From Parerythrobacter_A sp963761775 (lineage in GTDB: Bacteria > Pseudomonadota > Alphaproteobacteria > Sphingomonadales > Sphingomonadaceae), in assembly GCA_963761775.1 (NCBI GenBank), contig CAVXIF010000005.1:1-64000 (forward strand): a stretch of 64,000 nt of DNA, read 5' to 3'. Under the pieces are notes generated by a model that saw nothing but the letters and a program-made list of their open reading frames with translations, made no database searches and was not told the origin of the DNA. Position 1 is the stretch's first letter; each line of letters opens with the position of its first letter. Position numbers and translations under genes: made by a program. Positions 52,020 to 61,332 of this stretch are shown piece by piece.

Positions 52020-54173
52020 ATGACCACACCATCGAAAACGCGTATTGCTCTTGCCGGCCTGCTGCTGGTGGGCGTCTCCCATACCGCCGCCGCGCAGGAC
52101 ACAGCCTCGAACACGCCAGCACGCACGCCGATGTCGGCGCAGGATCTGGTGACCATGCCGCGCCTCGGCGCGCCGGTCGTCACCGCCGATGGTCGCTATG
52201 CTGTCTATCCTGTCACCCACACCGACGGCGAAACCTATGAACGCACCGCAACTGTCTATTGGCGCGACCTGTATTTCGCCGATGCGGAACCGGTCGCGCT
52301 CGATCTGGGCGGCGATGCATATGATTTCACCTTCGCGCCCGACGGCTCGCTCTATTTCCTTTCCGACCGCGAAATCGATTCCGACGGGGGCGGCTATCCG
52401 CGCCTGTGGCGCGCGACGATAAGCGGAGCGGGCGCGGTCGAGGCCATCGACTTCGCGCTCGATGCCGACACGCCGTTGAGTGGCTACAAACTGTCGCCCG
52501 ATGCGCGCAAGCTGGTGGTGTGGGCCAACGCACCGCGCGGTTGCACGTCGCTACCCTGTGACGCCGATACGCCCTACATGCCCGGACCCGGCACAGGCCG
52601 TCTCTACGATGGCGACGAAGGCTTCATCCGCCACTGGGACAGCTGGGAAACGCCCGGCACCTACACCCGCCTGTTCGCCTATGCGATGGAGGATGGCGGC
52701 GCGGTCGGGCGCGGCACCGCGCTGGACGGGCCGGAAGGCGACGGCGCGCTGGTCGGCGACACTCCGACGCAGCCCTTCGGCGATGGTGGCGATGTGGCAT
52801 GGGCTGCGGATTCCAGCGGCGTCTGGTTCGTATCCAAGCAGGCGGATGCGAAAGAGCCGCTGAGCACCAACACCGATATCTTCTGGTCCAATCTTACGGC
52901 CGCCGCGCCGACCAATGTCACCGAAGCCAACGCCGCCTACGACACCGCGCCCACGCCCTCGCCCGATGGCAGGAAGCTGGCGTGGCTGGCAATGTCGCGC
53001 CCCGGCTACGAGTCGGACCGGCTGGTGGTGCAGCTGCGCGATTTGCGCACCGGCCTGACCGAGGCGTTGACGCAAGGTTTCGACCGCAGCTTCGGCAGCC
53101 TCGCCTGGACGCCCGACAGTCGCTATCTCATCGCCACCGCGCAGGATGTGCTCGACACGCCCGCCTTCCGCATCGACCCGCGCAACGGCACAGTCGAACG
53201 GCTCGACCTGATGGCGGGCGACGAGGCGCATATCGGCAATGTCCGCCACTGCTCGACAACCGCCTGCTGTTCACCCGCGATGCGATCAGCGGCCCGTCCG
53301 AACTCTACCTCTCCACCGATTATGAACAGGCCCGCCCGCTTACCGAAGTGGGCGCCAGACATTCTCGGCCAGCGCAGCTCGGTGATGACACAGCGGTTCA
53401 GCTTTGCCGGCGCGGGCGGCGATACCGTGTGGGGCCAGATCACGCGGCCCGAAGCCACCGGCGGCGCGCAGCTCCCCGCCATTCTTTACGTCCACGGCGG
53501 GCCGCAGGGGTCGTTCAACGATAGCTGGTCCAGCCGCTGGAACCCGCGCGTGCTGGCGAGTCAGGGCTATGCCGTCATCTCGGTCGATTTCCACGGCAGC
53601 ACCGGATACGGGCAGGATTTCACCGATGCCATTCGCGGCGACTGGGGCGGCAAGCCGCTGGAAGACCTGCAACTGGGCCTCGCTGCCGCGCTGGCAAAAG
53701 ACTCTCAGATCGACGGCACCCGCGCCTGTGCAATGGGCGCGAGCTATGGCGGATACATGATGAACTGGATCGCCGGGCAATGGCCCGACCGGTTCAAGTG
53801 CCTGGTGCAGCATGACGGCCTGTTCGACATGCGCAGCTTCTATTACACGACCGAGGAATTGTGGTTCCCGCGCTGGGATTTCATGGGTTCCTACGCCGAA
53901 AACACTGCGCTTTACGAACGGTGGAACCCGGTGAACCACGTCGACACATGGCAGACCCCGATGCTGGTCGTGGCAGGCGAGCAGGATTTCCGCGTGCCTT
54001 ATACGCAGGGGCTGGCCAGCTTCACGGCGTTGCAGGAACGCGGCATCCCCTCGCAATTCCTGTTCTTTCCCGACGAAAACCACTGGGTGCTGAAACCGAA
54101 GAACTCGCTGCAATGGCACCGGACCGTGTTCAACTGGCTCGATCGCTGGCTGACGAAAGATCCATCCGAATGA
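52020..54173 (+). CDS. S9 family peptidase (prolyl oligopeptidase type), with an out-of-frame internal segment
   Basis: A 717-residue exported serine peptidase. Signal TRIALAGLLLVGVSHTAAAQ, beta-propeller (about 40-430), then a hydrolase domain with nucleophile MGASYGGYM (about 574), Asp in GEQDFRVP and His in DENHWV. The ORF is open throughout, but residues from about 411 to 445 (CSTTACCSPAMRSAARPNS...) do not fit. The other frame over 53245-53355 reads LLDNRLLFTRDAISGPSELY and LSTDYEQARPLTEVG. So two opposite single-base errors are likely. Confidence 0.88.
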   Translation: MTTPSKTRIALAGLLLVGVSHTAAAQDTASNTPARTPMSAQDLVTMPRLGAPVVTADGRYAVYPVTHTDGETYERTATVYWRDLYFADAEPVALDLGGDAYDFTFAPDGSLYFLSDREIDSDGGGYPRLWRATISGAGAVEAIDFALDADTPLSGYKLSPDARKLVVWANAPRGCTSLPCDADTPYMPGPGTGRLYDGDEGFIRHWDSWETPGTYTRLFAYAMEDGGAVGRGTALDGPEGDGALVGDTPTQPFGDGGDVAWAADSSGVWFVSKQADAKEPLSTNTDIFWSNLTAAAPTNVTEANAAYDTAPTPSPDGRKLAWLAMSRPGYESDRLVVQLRDLRTGLTEALTQGFDRSFGSLAWTPDSRYLIATAQDVLDTPAFRIDPRNGTVERLDLMAGDEAHIGNVRHCSTTACCSPAMRSAARPNSTSPPIMNRPARLPKWAPDILGQRSSVMTQRFSFAGAGGDTVWGQITRPEATGGAQLPAILYVHGGPQGSFNDSWSSRWNPRVLASQGYAVISVDFHGSTGYGQDFTDAIRGDWGGKPLEDLQLGLAAALAKDSQIDGTRACAMGASYGGYMMNWIAGQWPDRFKCLVQHDGLFDMRSFYYTTEELWFPRWDFMGSYAENTALYERWNPVNHVDTWQTPMLVVAGEQDFRVPYTQGLASFTALQERGIPSQFLFFPDENHWVLKPKNSLQWHRTVFNWLDRWLTKDPSE

Positions 54174-54565
54174 GCGGGAAGGACTTGGCAAAGGCGGAAC
54201 GGGCGCTGGCCAAGATCGGCGGCGAGACGGTCGAACGCCATATCTTCCTGTGCGCTGTATCGGAAAAGCAGAAATGCTGTTCCGCTGAGGAGGGCAAGGC
54301 GGCGTGGAGCTATCTGAAAAAGCGCCTCAAACAGCTCGGCCTTGCCGGACCGAAACGCGGGTCCGGTCCGGTTGGCGAAGGCACCGGCGGCATCCAGCGC
54401 AGCAAGGCCGACTGCCTGCAAATTTGCGAAGCCGGGCCGGTCGCCGTCGTCTGGCCGGACCGCATCTGGTATCATTCATGCGACGAGGCGGTTCTGGAAC
54501 GGATTATCCAGGAACACCTGATCGGCGGCGTGCCGGTGGGCGATTACCGGCTACAATCGCGGTAG
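54170..54565 (+). CDS. (2Fe-2S) ferredoxin domain-containing protein
   Basis: A 131-residue thioredoxin-like [2Fe-2S] ferredoxin. Ligand Cys are in FLCAVSEKQKCC and KADCLQICEAGPVAVV. Family members relate to the NuoE/Shethna-type ferredoxin fold and accept electrons. Partner unknown. The ATG overlaps the stop of the S9 peptidase gene. Confidence 0.88.
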   Translation: MSGKDLAKAERALAKIGGETVERHIFLCAVSEKQKCCSAEEGKAAWSYLKKRLKQLGLAGPKRGSGPVGEGTGGIQRSKADCLQICEAGPVAVVWPDRIWYHSCDEAVLERIIQEHLIGGVPVGDYRLQSR

Positions 54566-54593
54566 GAGCATACCGGATCGCGCAGGACCGGTC

Positions 54594-54929
54594 CTAGTTG
54601 CGCGCGTCGCTGTCGTCATCGTTCAAGCCGTCGTCATCGTCCCAGCTGTCGTCCTTCATCAGGTCGGTCACGCTTTCATCGTGACCGGTGCCACTCGACA
54701 GGAACACCAGCCCCATCAGCGCGCCGGTCAGCAGCATGGTGAAGGAAATACCCAGCGCGATGGCGATGTAATAATGCACCGAGACCGCGCTGTCCCCGTC
54801 ATACATGAACCACAGCGCCAGCACGACGACACCTACCGTCAGCGCCAGCATGAACCACATGAGCCGCTTGTAGCGGTCCCAGGCGTAGCTGGCATTGTCC
54901 GGATCTTCGAGGGGCGACTGGGGTACCAT
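54594..54929 (-). CDS. Small membrane protein with acidic tail, unknown function
   Basis: A 111-residue protein. Two hydrophobic helices (LMWFMLALTVGVVVLALWFM; IALGISFTMLLTGALMGLVF) and a very acidic C terminus (DDSWDDDDGLNDDDSD). It is a single leftward gene between the ferredoxin and CBS genes. No domain recognised. Confidence 0.7.
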   Translation of the reverse strand: MVPQSPLEDPDNASYAWDRYKRLMWFMLALTVGVVVLALWFMYDGDSAVSVHYYIAIALGISFTMLLTGALMGLVFLSSGTGHDESVTDLMKDDSWDDDDGLNDDDSDARN

Positions 54930-55093
54930 GCGACCATGCTATGCACGCCGCAGCGCCGCAAACGCAAGCTGTCGCATGGAAACCGGCCGCCGATCGCCCT
55001 TGCGACAACAGCGCAATCTCGGCGCGCGCGTCTGGACAGATGAGTTTTTCGTGCCACACTGCCCGCACACGAACAGGGGGAGGTCTAGCAGAC

Positions 55094-55549
55094 ATGGATA
55101 TCGAACAGCTTATTGCCAGCCGCACGACGGATGGACCGGATACCGATATCATCACTTGCCACGTCGCCACCCCGGTGCGCGAGGTCGTCGGTCTTTTGGC
55201 CACCAAGCGTATCGGCGCCATTCCCGTGCTGCGCGATGGCGCGGTGGCAGGCATCTGTTCGGAACGCGATATCGTCTATCGCTTGGCCGAAAACGCGGAT
55301 GAAGGACGCGGTGCGTTTCTGGATGGTCCGGTGGAAGCGATCATGACCGCACCCGCCATCACGGTAACGATGCAGACGAGCACGCTGGAGGCGCTGGCCC
55401 TGATGAGCCGCCGCCGCATCCGCCATCTGCCTGTGCTCGACAATGGCGCGCTGGCGGGCTTTATTTCCATCGGCGACATCGTAAAGGCACGGATCGACGA
55501 AGTGCAGCACGAAGCCGAGGCGTTGCGCGACTATATCCAGATGGCCTGA
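55094..55549 (+). CDS. CBS domain-containing protein (paired CBS)
   Basis: A 151-residue protein made of two CBS motifs (about 20-70, VREVVGLLATKRIGAIPVL; and about 85-140, LEALALMSRRRIRHLPVL) and a short C-terminal helix. CBS pairs bind adenine nucleotides and regulate partners; this stand-alone type is common in alphaproteobacteria. The ligand is unknown. ATG 55094 with AGG upstream. Confidence 0.9.
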   Translation: MDIEQLIASRTTDGPDTDIITCHVATPVREVVGLLATKRIGAIPVLRDGAVAGICSERDIVYRLAENADEGRGAFLDGPVEAIMTAPAITVTMQTSTLEALALMSRRRIRHLPVLDNGALAGFISIGDIVKARIDEVQHEAEALRDYIQMA

Positions 55550-55593
55550 GCAGCGATCTTGAGAATCCGGTGCCAAGCGCTTACATCGGCATC

Positions 55594-55923
55594 ATGGCCG
55601 ATACGCTGACCCTTACGTCCGATGCGGCAACCCGCGTGGCCGCCATTGCGCAGCGCCAGAGCAAGCCTGCCATCCTGCGCCTTTCGGTCGAAGGCGGCGG
55701 CTGCTCCGGCTTCCAGTACAAGTTCGACCTCGCCGAAGCACCGGCGGACGACGATGCTGTCAGCACGACGGACGGCGTTTCATTGGTGGTCGATCCCGTC
55801 TCGCTCGACCTGGTATCAGGCAGCGTAGTCGATTTCGTCGAATCGCTTGGTGGGGCAGCGTTCCGGGTGGAAAACCCGCAGGCTGCCGCCGGATGCGGGT
55901 GCGGGTCCAGCTTCGGTATCTAA
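55594..55923 (+). CDS. erpA: Iron-sulfur cluster insertion protein (A-type, ErpA-like)
   Basis: A 109-residue A-type carrier with ligand Cys in EGGGCSGFQYKF and GCGCGSSFGI. ErpA-type proteins load clusters into essential enzymes. It is a separate locus from the SUF operon and its sufA, so the cell has at least two A-type carriers. It is placed 44 bp after the CBS gene and 43 bp before xth. Confidence 0.88.
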   Translation: MADTLTLTSDAATRVAAIAQRQSKPAILRLSVEGGGCSGFQYKFDLAEAPADDDAVSTTDGVSLVVDPVSLDLVSGSVVDFVESLGGAAFRVENPQAAAGCGCGSSFGI

Positions 55924-55966
55924 ACGCCGTAGGTAAGCCGCGCAAAAGCGGCTACGTATCGCGGCC

Positions 55967-56758
55967 ATGAAAATTGCCAGCTTCAATATCAACGGGATCA
56001 AGGCCCGTCTGCCGCGCCTGATCGAATGGCTGGAGGAAACGCGGCCCACTGTCGCCTGCCTTCAGGAAATCAAGACTGCCGACGAGGGGTTTCCCGCCGA
56101 TGCGTTCGAGAAGATTGGCTATCACGCCATCTGGCACGGGCAGAAGGGCTTCAACGGCGTCGCCATATTGGCCGACGGGATAAAACCGGTTGAGACGCAG
56201 CGCGGGCTACCGTTGCTCGATCCCGATGACGAACCGGACGAGCAATCGCGCTATCTCGAAGCCGACGTGAACGGGGTGCGCGTCGCCAGCATTTACCTGC
56301 CGAACGGCAATCCGCAGCCCGGCCCGAAATTCGATTACAAGCTGGCATGGATGGGGCGGCTGCGCGCGCGGATGCAGACGTTATGGGCGCAGGAAATTCC
56401 CACCGCCATTGTCGGCGACTACAACGTCATTCCGCAGGACAAGGATGTCTGGTCACCCCCGCGCATGGCGAACGATGCGCTGATGCAGCCCGCCTCGCGC
56501 GATGCCTATATGCGGTTGCTGGCGGACGGCTGGACCGATGCCATCGACACGCTCAATCCGCGCGGTGGCGTATGGACCTACTGGGATTACCAGGCCGGTG
56601 CATGGCAGCGCGACCACGGCTTCCGCATCGACCACCTGCTGCTCGATCCCGCGCTGGCCGACCGTCTGGTCGATGCAGGCGTGGACAAGAAACATCGCGG
56701 GCGCGAACGGGCCAGCGACCATGCGCCGGTCTGGGTCGAACTGCGCGACGAAGCCTAG
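55967..56758 (+). CDS. xth: Exodeoxyribonuclease III (AP endonuclease)
   Basis: A 263-residue Mg-dependent base-excision repair enzyme. Motifs: FNINGIKARLPRLIEWL, CLQEIKT, GDYNVIPQDKDVW, RIDHLLLD and SDHAPVWVEL with the catalytic Asp-His pair. Normal length. Confidence 0.95.
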   Translation: MKIASFNINGIKARLPRLIEWLEETRPTVACLQEIKTADEGFPADAFEKIGYHAIWHGQKGFNGVAILADGIKPVETQRGLPLLDPDDEPDEQSRYLEADVNGVRVASIYLPNGNPQPGPKFDYKLAWMGRLRARMQTLWAQEIPTAIVGDYNVIPQDKDVWSPPRMANDALMQPASRDAYMRLLADGWTDAIDTLNPRGGVWTYWDYQAGAWQRDHGFRIDHLLLDPALADRLVDAGVDKKHRGRERASDHAPVWVELRDEA

Positions 56759-56773
56759 CGCCGCCGTTTCGTT

Positions 56774-57448
56774 TTACCGGTAGAAGATGTGCGTCTTGAT
56801 CGCGGCGCGGCGGCTCTTCGTCCGGCTCCAGCGCGGCGAGACGTAGCGCGCATGGAAATAGAGCGAATCCTTCGCCTCGCTATCCCACAAATCGTCATGG
56901 GCGATGCGCGCGATCTTCTTGGCCCGCTGCCACGCGCTGGAAGCACGCTTGATACGCGGCATCTTGCCACCGCGCACGAACGAGAACTGGCTGCGTTGGT
57001 AGACCACGTCACAATAGGTGGACGGGAAGACATCCGATTCCGCACGGTTCATCACGACCTTGGCAACGGCGAGCTGCCCGGCAATCGGTTCGCCACGGGC
57101 CTCGAAGTAGACTGTGCCGGCAAGACATTCCATCTGGCGGTCGAGGTCGGTGGGCGCGTCGAGGCTGCGAACCAGCTGGCGCAGCGAACCCGCTTCGGGC
57201 ACGGTGACAGCTGCGGGTTGCGCATCGACCTGCGCTTCGGGAGATGTTTCGTCGCCCTCGGTCGCAGCCGGAACGGGTTGCACTACTTCTTCGGAAACGA
57301 ACACGGGAACCACTTCGTCGGTCAACGCTTCAGGTTCCACCGGCAGGGCATCGTCGCCTTGTGCGACAGCGCCGGAAATCTCGGCCGTTGCGAAGCCGAG
57401 CGTAATTGCCACAACCGTAAGGTTGGTAAGTGTCGTTTTGCGACCCAT
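56774..57448 (-). CDS. SleB-type cell wall hydrolase, exported
   Basis: A 224-residue protein. An N-terminal hydrophobic signal (LTVVAITLGFATAEISGA) and an acidic Pro/Glu linker precede a hydrolase_2 (SleB) domain: CLAGTVYFEARGEPIAGQLA, the VVMNRAESDVFPSTYC motif and YFHARYVSPRWSR. The family cuts peptidoglycan glycan strands; in non-sporing alphaproteobacteria it probably serves remodelling. Its upstream gap of 207 bp should hold the promoter. Confidence 0.88.
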   Translation of the reverse strand: MGRKTTLTNLTVVAITLGFATAEISGAVAQGDDALPVEPEALTDEVVPVFVSEEVVQPVPAATEGDETSPEAQVDAQPAAVTVPEAGSLRQLVRSLDAPTDLDRQMECLAGTVYFEARGEPIAGQLAVAKVVMNRAESDVFPSTYCDVVYQRSQFSFVRGGKMPRIKRASSAWQRAKKIARIAHDDLWDSEAKDSLYFHARYVSPRWSRTKSRRAAIKTHIFYR

Positions 57449-57655
57449 GATATCCGTTCATTGAGCGGTAACCGGACCTGCGCAGGCGGGAACGGGCAAC
57501 TGATAAACGGTGCCGTGCACCGCATTGCCGTTCCGGTATTCAAGCCTGCCGGCCGATCCCCGTCTGCGTGCGTGTCGTCAGGCCGATATGCCCGAGCGAT
57601 CGCCTCCGCCTCGGTTACTGAGAGCCAAACTAGTTTCAAATGAAATCAGGTCAAG

Positions 57656-57988
57656 TCATTCATGCTGCAGTGCGATAAAGCGTTCCGCATCTGCGATGTC
57701 CAGTTCCACAATCCAGATATCGCTGTCCTGACGCCGTCTTTTCGTTAAATATTCGTTAAAATCCAACGGGTTCTGCGGATCCTGATCGCGAGTCGCAGTG
57801 AATGTCCGCTCGCCCGTTAACCCCGGCATCCGTTCATACAAACGCGCAGGCGCGCCGTTATGCGTGGCGACGATCAGCAGGGTACCGGCGTCGCGTTCAC
57901 CTTTCGCAATAACCGTCGCAAAGCCGCCTTCCGCCTGCACTGCGCGCATCAGTCCGGTCACTTCGAGATGCGCGGGCAGCCGTATCAC
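57656..57988 (-). CDS. DUF1491 family protein
   Basis: A 110-residue protein of the DUF1491 family: HLEVTGLMRAVQAEGGFATV, RLYERMPGL and DSDIWIVELDIADAERFI. Function unknown, widespread in alphaproteobacteria. It is coupled to the thioesterase gene (ATGA). Confidence 0.88.
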   Translation of the reverse strand: MIRLPAHLEVTGLMRAVQAEGGFATVIAKGERDAGTLLIVATHNGAPARLYERMPGLTGERTFTATRDQDPQNPLDFNEYLTKRRRQDSDIWIVELDIADAERFIALQHE

Positions 57989-58479
57989 GTTGCCGGATCG
58001 TCGTAACCGGGCAGGCCTGCCAGCGGAATGTGCGATCGCATGAAAGTGCCGGTGCCGCGCCCGATTTCGTCGCCTTCGCTGTCGATCAGGCGCGATTCCG
58101 CGACATAGACGCGGCGACGGCCGCTGACCCAGTGCCCCTCGGCAACCACTTCGCCCGTGCGCACCGGCTTGGTGAAATGAAGGTTGAACGATGTCGTCAG
58201 CAGGAAACGGTCGGTGACCAGTGCATTGGCGGCATAAAAGGCGGCATCATCCAGCATCTTGAAATAGATCGTGCCATGCGCCGCGCCCGCCGCATGATAG
58301 GCGGCCTCCGTCACCCGGAAGACGACCCGCGCACGGCCTTCACCGAGAATCTCCAGCCGGGAATCGAACAGGGCGTTGACCGGCGCCGACGCGTAAAGCC
58401 GCTCCAGCGCTCGATAATGCGCAGCAGCGCCCTCCTCGGACGGGTTCGAGGGTGCCGGGGAAGGCAGGCGTGCGCTCAA
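57985..58479 (-). CDS. PaaI family hotdog-fold thioesterase
   Basis: A 164-residue protein of hotdog fold. Core residues AGAAHGTIYFKMLDDAAFYA and TSFNLHFTKPVRTGEVVAEG match the PaaI/YigI thioesterase family that hydrolyses acyl-CoA. It lies between hpf and DUF1491 with 4-bp overlaps on both sides. Substrate unknown. Confidence 0.87.
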   Translation of the reverse strand: MSARLPSPAPSNPSEEGAAAHYRALERLYASAPVNALFDSRLEILGEGRARVVFRVTEAAYHAAGAAHGTIYFKMLDDAAFYAANALVTDRFLLTTSFNLHFTKPVRTGEVVAEGHWVSGRRRVYVAESRLIDSEGDEIGRGTGTFMRSHIPLAGLPGYDDPAT

Positions 58480-59039
58480 TGCGGTTCGACCCAGCCGATG
58501 GTTCCATCGGTACGGCGATAGACCATGTTGTGCCGCCCGGTCCCGCCGTTCTTGAAGAGCAGCGCCGGTGTGTCGCGCAGGTCCAGCATCATCACGGCAT
58601 CCGCCACGCTTGCTTCGGGAATGTCGGTGTTCGTTTCCGCGATGATGGCGGGGGCATCGACCGTTTCCTCCGCTTCGGGTTCGTCGCGTGCGAAGATACG
58701 ATAGGCGGCGGCTTCCTCGCTGGCCGCATGGTCGGCCTGCTCGTGCCGGTCGGTCAGGCGGCGCTTGTAACGGCGCAGCTGCTTGTCCACTTTCTCCGCC
58801 GCTCGATCGAAGGCCTGATGCGCGTCGTGCGCGTCGTCGGTCGCGCGGACGATGGTGCCCTTGCCGACATGGACCACGATGTCGCAGGTGAACATGGCGC
58901 CGGATGCCTTGCCGAAGGTGGCGTGGCCGGAAATGGCGCGGTCGAAATACTTCTCGACCATGTCGGTCAGCCGCTGCGTCGCATGATCCTGGAGGGCGGT
59001 GCCGGTTTCGACCTGGTGGCCGGAAATGCGAATATCCAT
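58476..59039 (-). CDS. hpf: Ribosome hibernation promoting factor, long form
   Basis: A 187-residue protein. The N-terminal S30AE domain (MDIRISGHQVETGTALQDHA; RRYKRRLTDRHEQ) blocks the A/P sites; the C-terminal dimerisation domain (MMLDLRDTPALLFKNGGTGR; HNMVYRRTDGTIGWVEPH) joins ribosomes into 100S dimers. ATG 59039 is preferred over 59048 because GAGG lies 9 bp before it. First gene of the hpf-PaaI-DUF1491 operon. Confidence 0.92.
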   Translation of the reverse strand: MDIRISGHQVETGTALQDHATQRLTDMVEKYFDRAISGHATFGKASGAMFTCDIVVHVGKGTIVRATDDAHDAHQAFDRAAEKVDKQLRRYKRRLTDRHEQADHAASEEAAAYRIFARDEPEAEETVDAPAIIAETNTDIPEASVADAVMMLDLRDTPALLFKNGGTGRHNMVYRRTDGTIGWVEPH

Positions 59040-59122
59040 AGCTTGCATCCTCGTTCGGGCGTGGTTGGGGCAGTGTGCTGCCCTGCTACCTTTGTTATCG
59101 CCGCCCGGTCACCGCGTCCACG

Positions 59123-59818
59123 CTATCTCGTCCAGAGCGCGCCGTCGATTGTGGCCACGAACGCCTGATGCCTGACCAGCTCCTCGGCGCTGGCGGTATG
59201 CGGTCGCGGCGCGCGGCGGGTCCGGGTGTTGCGGACCGAAACGGGCGCGGGGCCGTCATTGGCAGGCGCAGCTTGCGCCGCAAGTTCGAGCCCGATCTGC
59301 CTGCCGCCGGTCAGTTCGATATAAACCTGCGCCAGCAATTCGGCGTCCAGCAGCGCGCCGTGCTTGACCCGGTGGCTGCGATCCACGCCATAGCGTGTGC
59401 AGAGTGCATCGAGCGAATTCTTCGCGCCGGGATGCTTCTTGCGCGCCATCGCGACGGTATCGATCATGCGATCGAGGCTGACCGGTGGCCGCCCGCACCG
59501 CTCCAGTTCCATATTGAGAAAGCCGAAATCGAAGCTGGCATTATGCGCGACGAGCGGGGCATCGCCGATGAAATCGAGCAGCGGCTGGACAGTTTTGGCG
59601 AACAGCGGCTTGTCCGACAGGAAGCTCGCCGATAGCCCGTGGACCGCTTCGGCCCCTGCGGGCATGTCGCGTTCCGGATTGTAGTAGGCGTGATAGGTCT
59701 GCCCGGTTTCCATCCGCCCGACCATTTCGACGCAGCCGATTTCGACCATGCGGTCGCCCGTTTTCGGGTCGAGGCCGGTGGTTTCGGTATCGAAGATGAT
59801 TTCGCGCAATGCCGTCAT
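59123..59818 (-). CDS. dnaQ: DNA polymerase III epsilon subunit (3'-5' proofreading exonuclease)
   Basis: A 231-residue DEDDh exonuclease. Exo I FDTETTGLDP, Exo II AHNASFDFGFLN and Exo III HGALLDAELLAQVY are all present. The C-terminal tail is available for binding the alpha subunit. It is the last gene of the leftward origin-proximal operon, 51 bp after coaE. Confidence 0.94.
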   Translation of the reverse strand: MTALREIIFDTETTGLDPKTGDRMVEIGCVEMVGRMETGQTYHAYYNPERDMPAGAEAVHGLSASFLSDKPLFAKTVQPLLDFIGDAPLVAHNASFDFGFLNMELERCGRPPVSLDRMIDTVAMARKKHPGAKNSLDALCTRYGVDRSHRVKHGALLDAELLAQVYIELTGGRQIGLELAAQAAPANDGPAPVSVRNTRTRRAPRPHTASAEELVRHQAFVATIDGALWTR

Positions 59819-59869
59819 CGGCAAACTATCGCAGGCACGACGCGGGGCTGGCAAGCCTTGCGCAACCGG

Positions 59870-60472
59870 TTATCGGATATTGTCACGCAACCGCTCCACC
59901 AGCGCCGCGACATCGGCTCTCGTTGCCTCCAACGACTGGCCGGTGTCGATCACGAAATCGGCGCGCTCGCGCTTCTGGGCATCGGGTGTCTGGCGGCTGA
60001 GGATGTCGGCAAATTTCTCCGCCGTCATGCCGTCGCGCGCCAGCACGCGGGCGCGTTGCACCGATGCCGGGGCGGACACCACGACAACCCGGTCCACCGC
60101 CGCATCCCCTCCCGTTTCGAACAAGAGCGGCACATCGAAAACCACGAGAGGCGCTTCGGCGTTATCGCGCAGGAACGCAGCCCGCGCCCGACCTACTGCC
60201 GGATGCATGATCGCCTCAAGCCGTTTCAGCTTGTCCGGATCGCCGAACACCATTGTACCCAGTGCTTCGCGGTTCACACCATCGCGTCCGGTCGCACCCG
60301 GGAACGCCGCTTCGATGGCGGGGAGCAGGGCACCACCCGGTCCCTGCAAAGCCCGCACCGTTGCGTCGGCATCGAACACCGGGACACCGCAAGCCTCGAA
60401 CATCGCCGCCACGGTCGATTTGCCCATGCCGATGGAGCCGGTCAGCCCGATGGTCATCGGCCCGCCGGTCAT
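59870..60472 (-). CDS. coaE: Dephospho-CoA kinase
   Basis: A 200-residue kinase for the last step of CoA synthesis. P loop GLTGSIGMGKST, ACGVPVFDADATVRAL and the lid PEAxx-type region with FDVPLLFETG are typical. ATG 60472 overlaps the aroE stop (ATGA). Another ATG lies 15 bp inside. Confidence 0.94.
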   Translation of the reverse strand: MTGGPMTIGLTGSIGMGKSTVAAMFEACGVPVFDADATVRALQGPGGALLPAIEAAFPGATGRDGVNREALGTMVFGDPDKLKRLEAIMHPAVGRARAAFLRDNAEAPLVVFDVPLLFETGGDAAVDRVVVVSAPASVQRARVLARDGMTAEKFADILSRQTPDAQKRERADFVIDTGQSLEATRADVAALVERLRDNIR

Positions 60473-61332
60473 GCGTGCAGCTTTTGCCGCAAGTCGTTGT
60501 CGCGGGCACGCAGCGGCGGCTGTCCGAAAAACCGTGCAAATGCTTCGACAGCCTGCCCCAGCAGCATATCCATACCGTCGAAGCACATCGCCCCGTGCGC
60601 TTTTCCCGCCCTCAGGAACGATGTTTCACGTGGAACAGTCACGATATCATAGAGCACGCTGCCGGGCGGAATATGCGAGCGGTCGAACACCAGCGGCGGT
60701 TGGCCTTCCATCCCCAGGGGCGAGGCATTGACCACGAGATCCAGTATCCCCTCGCGGTCGTCGAAAGCAAAATCGGTCGGTTCGGCGAAATGCGACAATG
60801 GCACAGCATGATGCTCGCCATCAGGTGCGAGTTCATCGAGGATCGCGCGCGCCTTGGCCGGGTCTCGCCCGGTAAGGACCAGCGTAAAGCCTTCATCTGC
60901 CAATGCCGCAACGATAGCCCGCGCCGCGCCACCGGTGCCGACGATGCGCGCCATGCGGAACAGGTGCTGGCGTGTCGAGCAAAGGGCGCAATGGTTCGAG
61001 AAAGCCGCCTGCATCGGTGTTGTAACCGACCAGCGCCCCGTCGCTCTCGCGCACCACGGTATTTGACCGCGCCGATGCGCGCGAGCCAGCGGATCGAGCC
61101 GGTCGAGCAGCGGCAGGATCGCCTGCTTGTGCGGCATGGTGACATTCGCGCCGCGCCACGCCGGGTTGGCGCGATGACGCGCAACAAACGCTGCCAGTTC
61201 GCCTTCCGCAACGGTCTCGACCCCGTATTCGGCATCGATTCCACCTTGCTCCAGCCAGAAGCGATGGATGAGCGGTGATCTGGAATGCGCCACCGGATCA
61301 CCGATGACGAGCGCATAGGGTCGCGCACTCAT
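60469..61332 (-). CDS. aroE: Shikimate dehydrogenase (three probable one-base insertions inside)
   Basis: A 287-residue NADPH enzyme that reduces dehydroshikimate. Seen: AHSRSPLIHRFW (substrate Ser), NVTMPHKQAIL (catalytic Lys) and the Rossmann loop VGTGGAARAI. Between LDPLARA and FRMARIVG the frame yields unlikely protein (HRRGQIPWCARATGRWSVTT). The other frame gives NTVVRESDGALVGYNTDAGG, the real family sequence. Extra bases near 61078-61084, in AAA at 61062-61064, and near 60969-60972 would explain this with the frame restored. ATG 61332. Confidence 0.88.
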   Translation of the reverse strand: MSARPYALVIGDPVAHSRSPLIHRFWLEQGGIDAEYGVETVAEGELAAFVARHRANPAWRGANVTMPHKQAILPLLDRLDPLARAHRRGQIPWCARATGRWSVTTPMQAAFSNHCALCSTRQHLFRMARIVGTGGAARAIVAALADEGFTLVLTGRDPAKARAILDELAPDGEHHAVPLSHFAEPTDFAFDDREGILDLVVNASPLGMEGQPPLVFDRSHIPPGSVLYDIVTVPRETSFLRAGKAHGAMCFDGMDMLLGQAVEAFARFFGQPPLRARDNDLRQKLHA

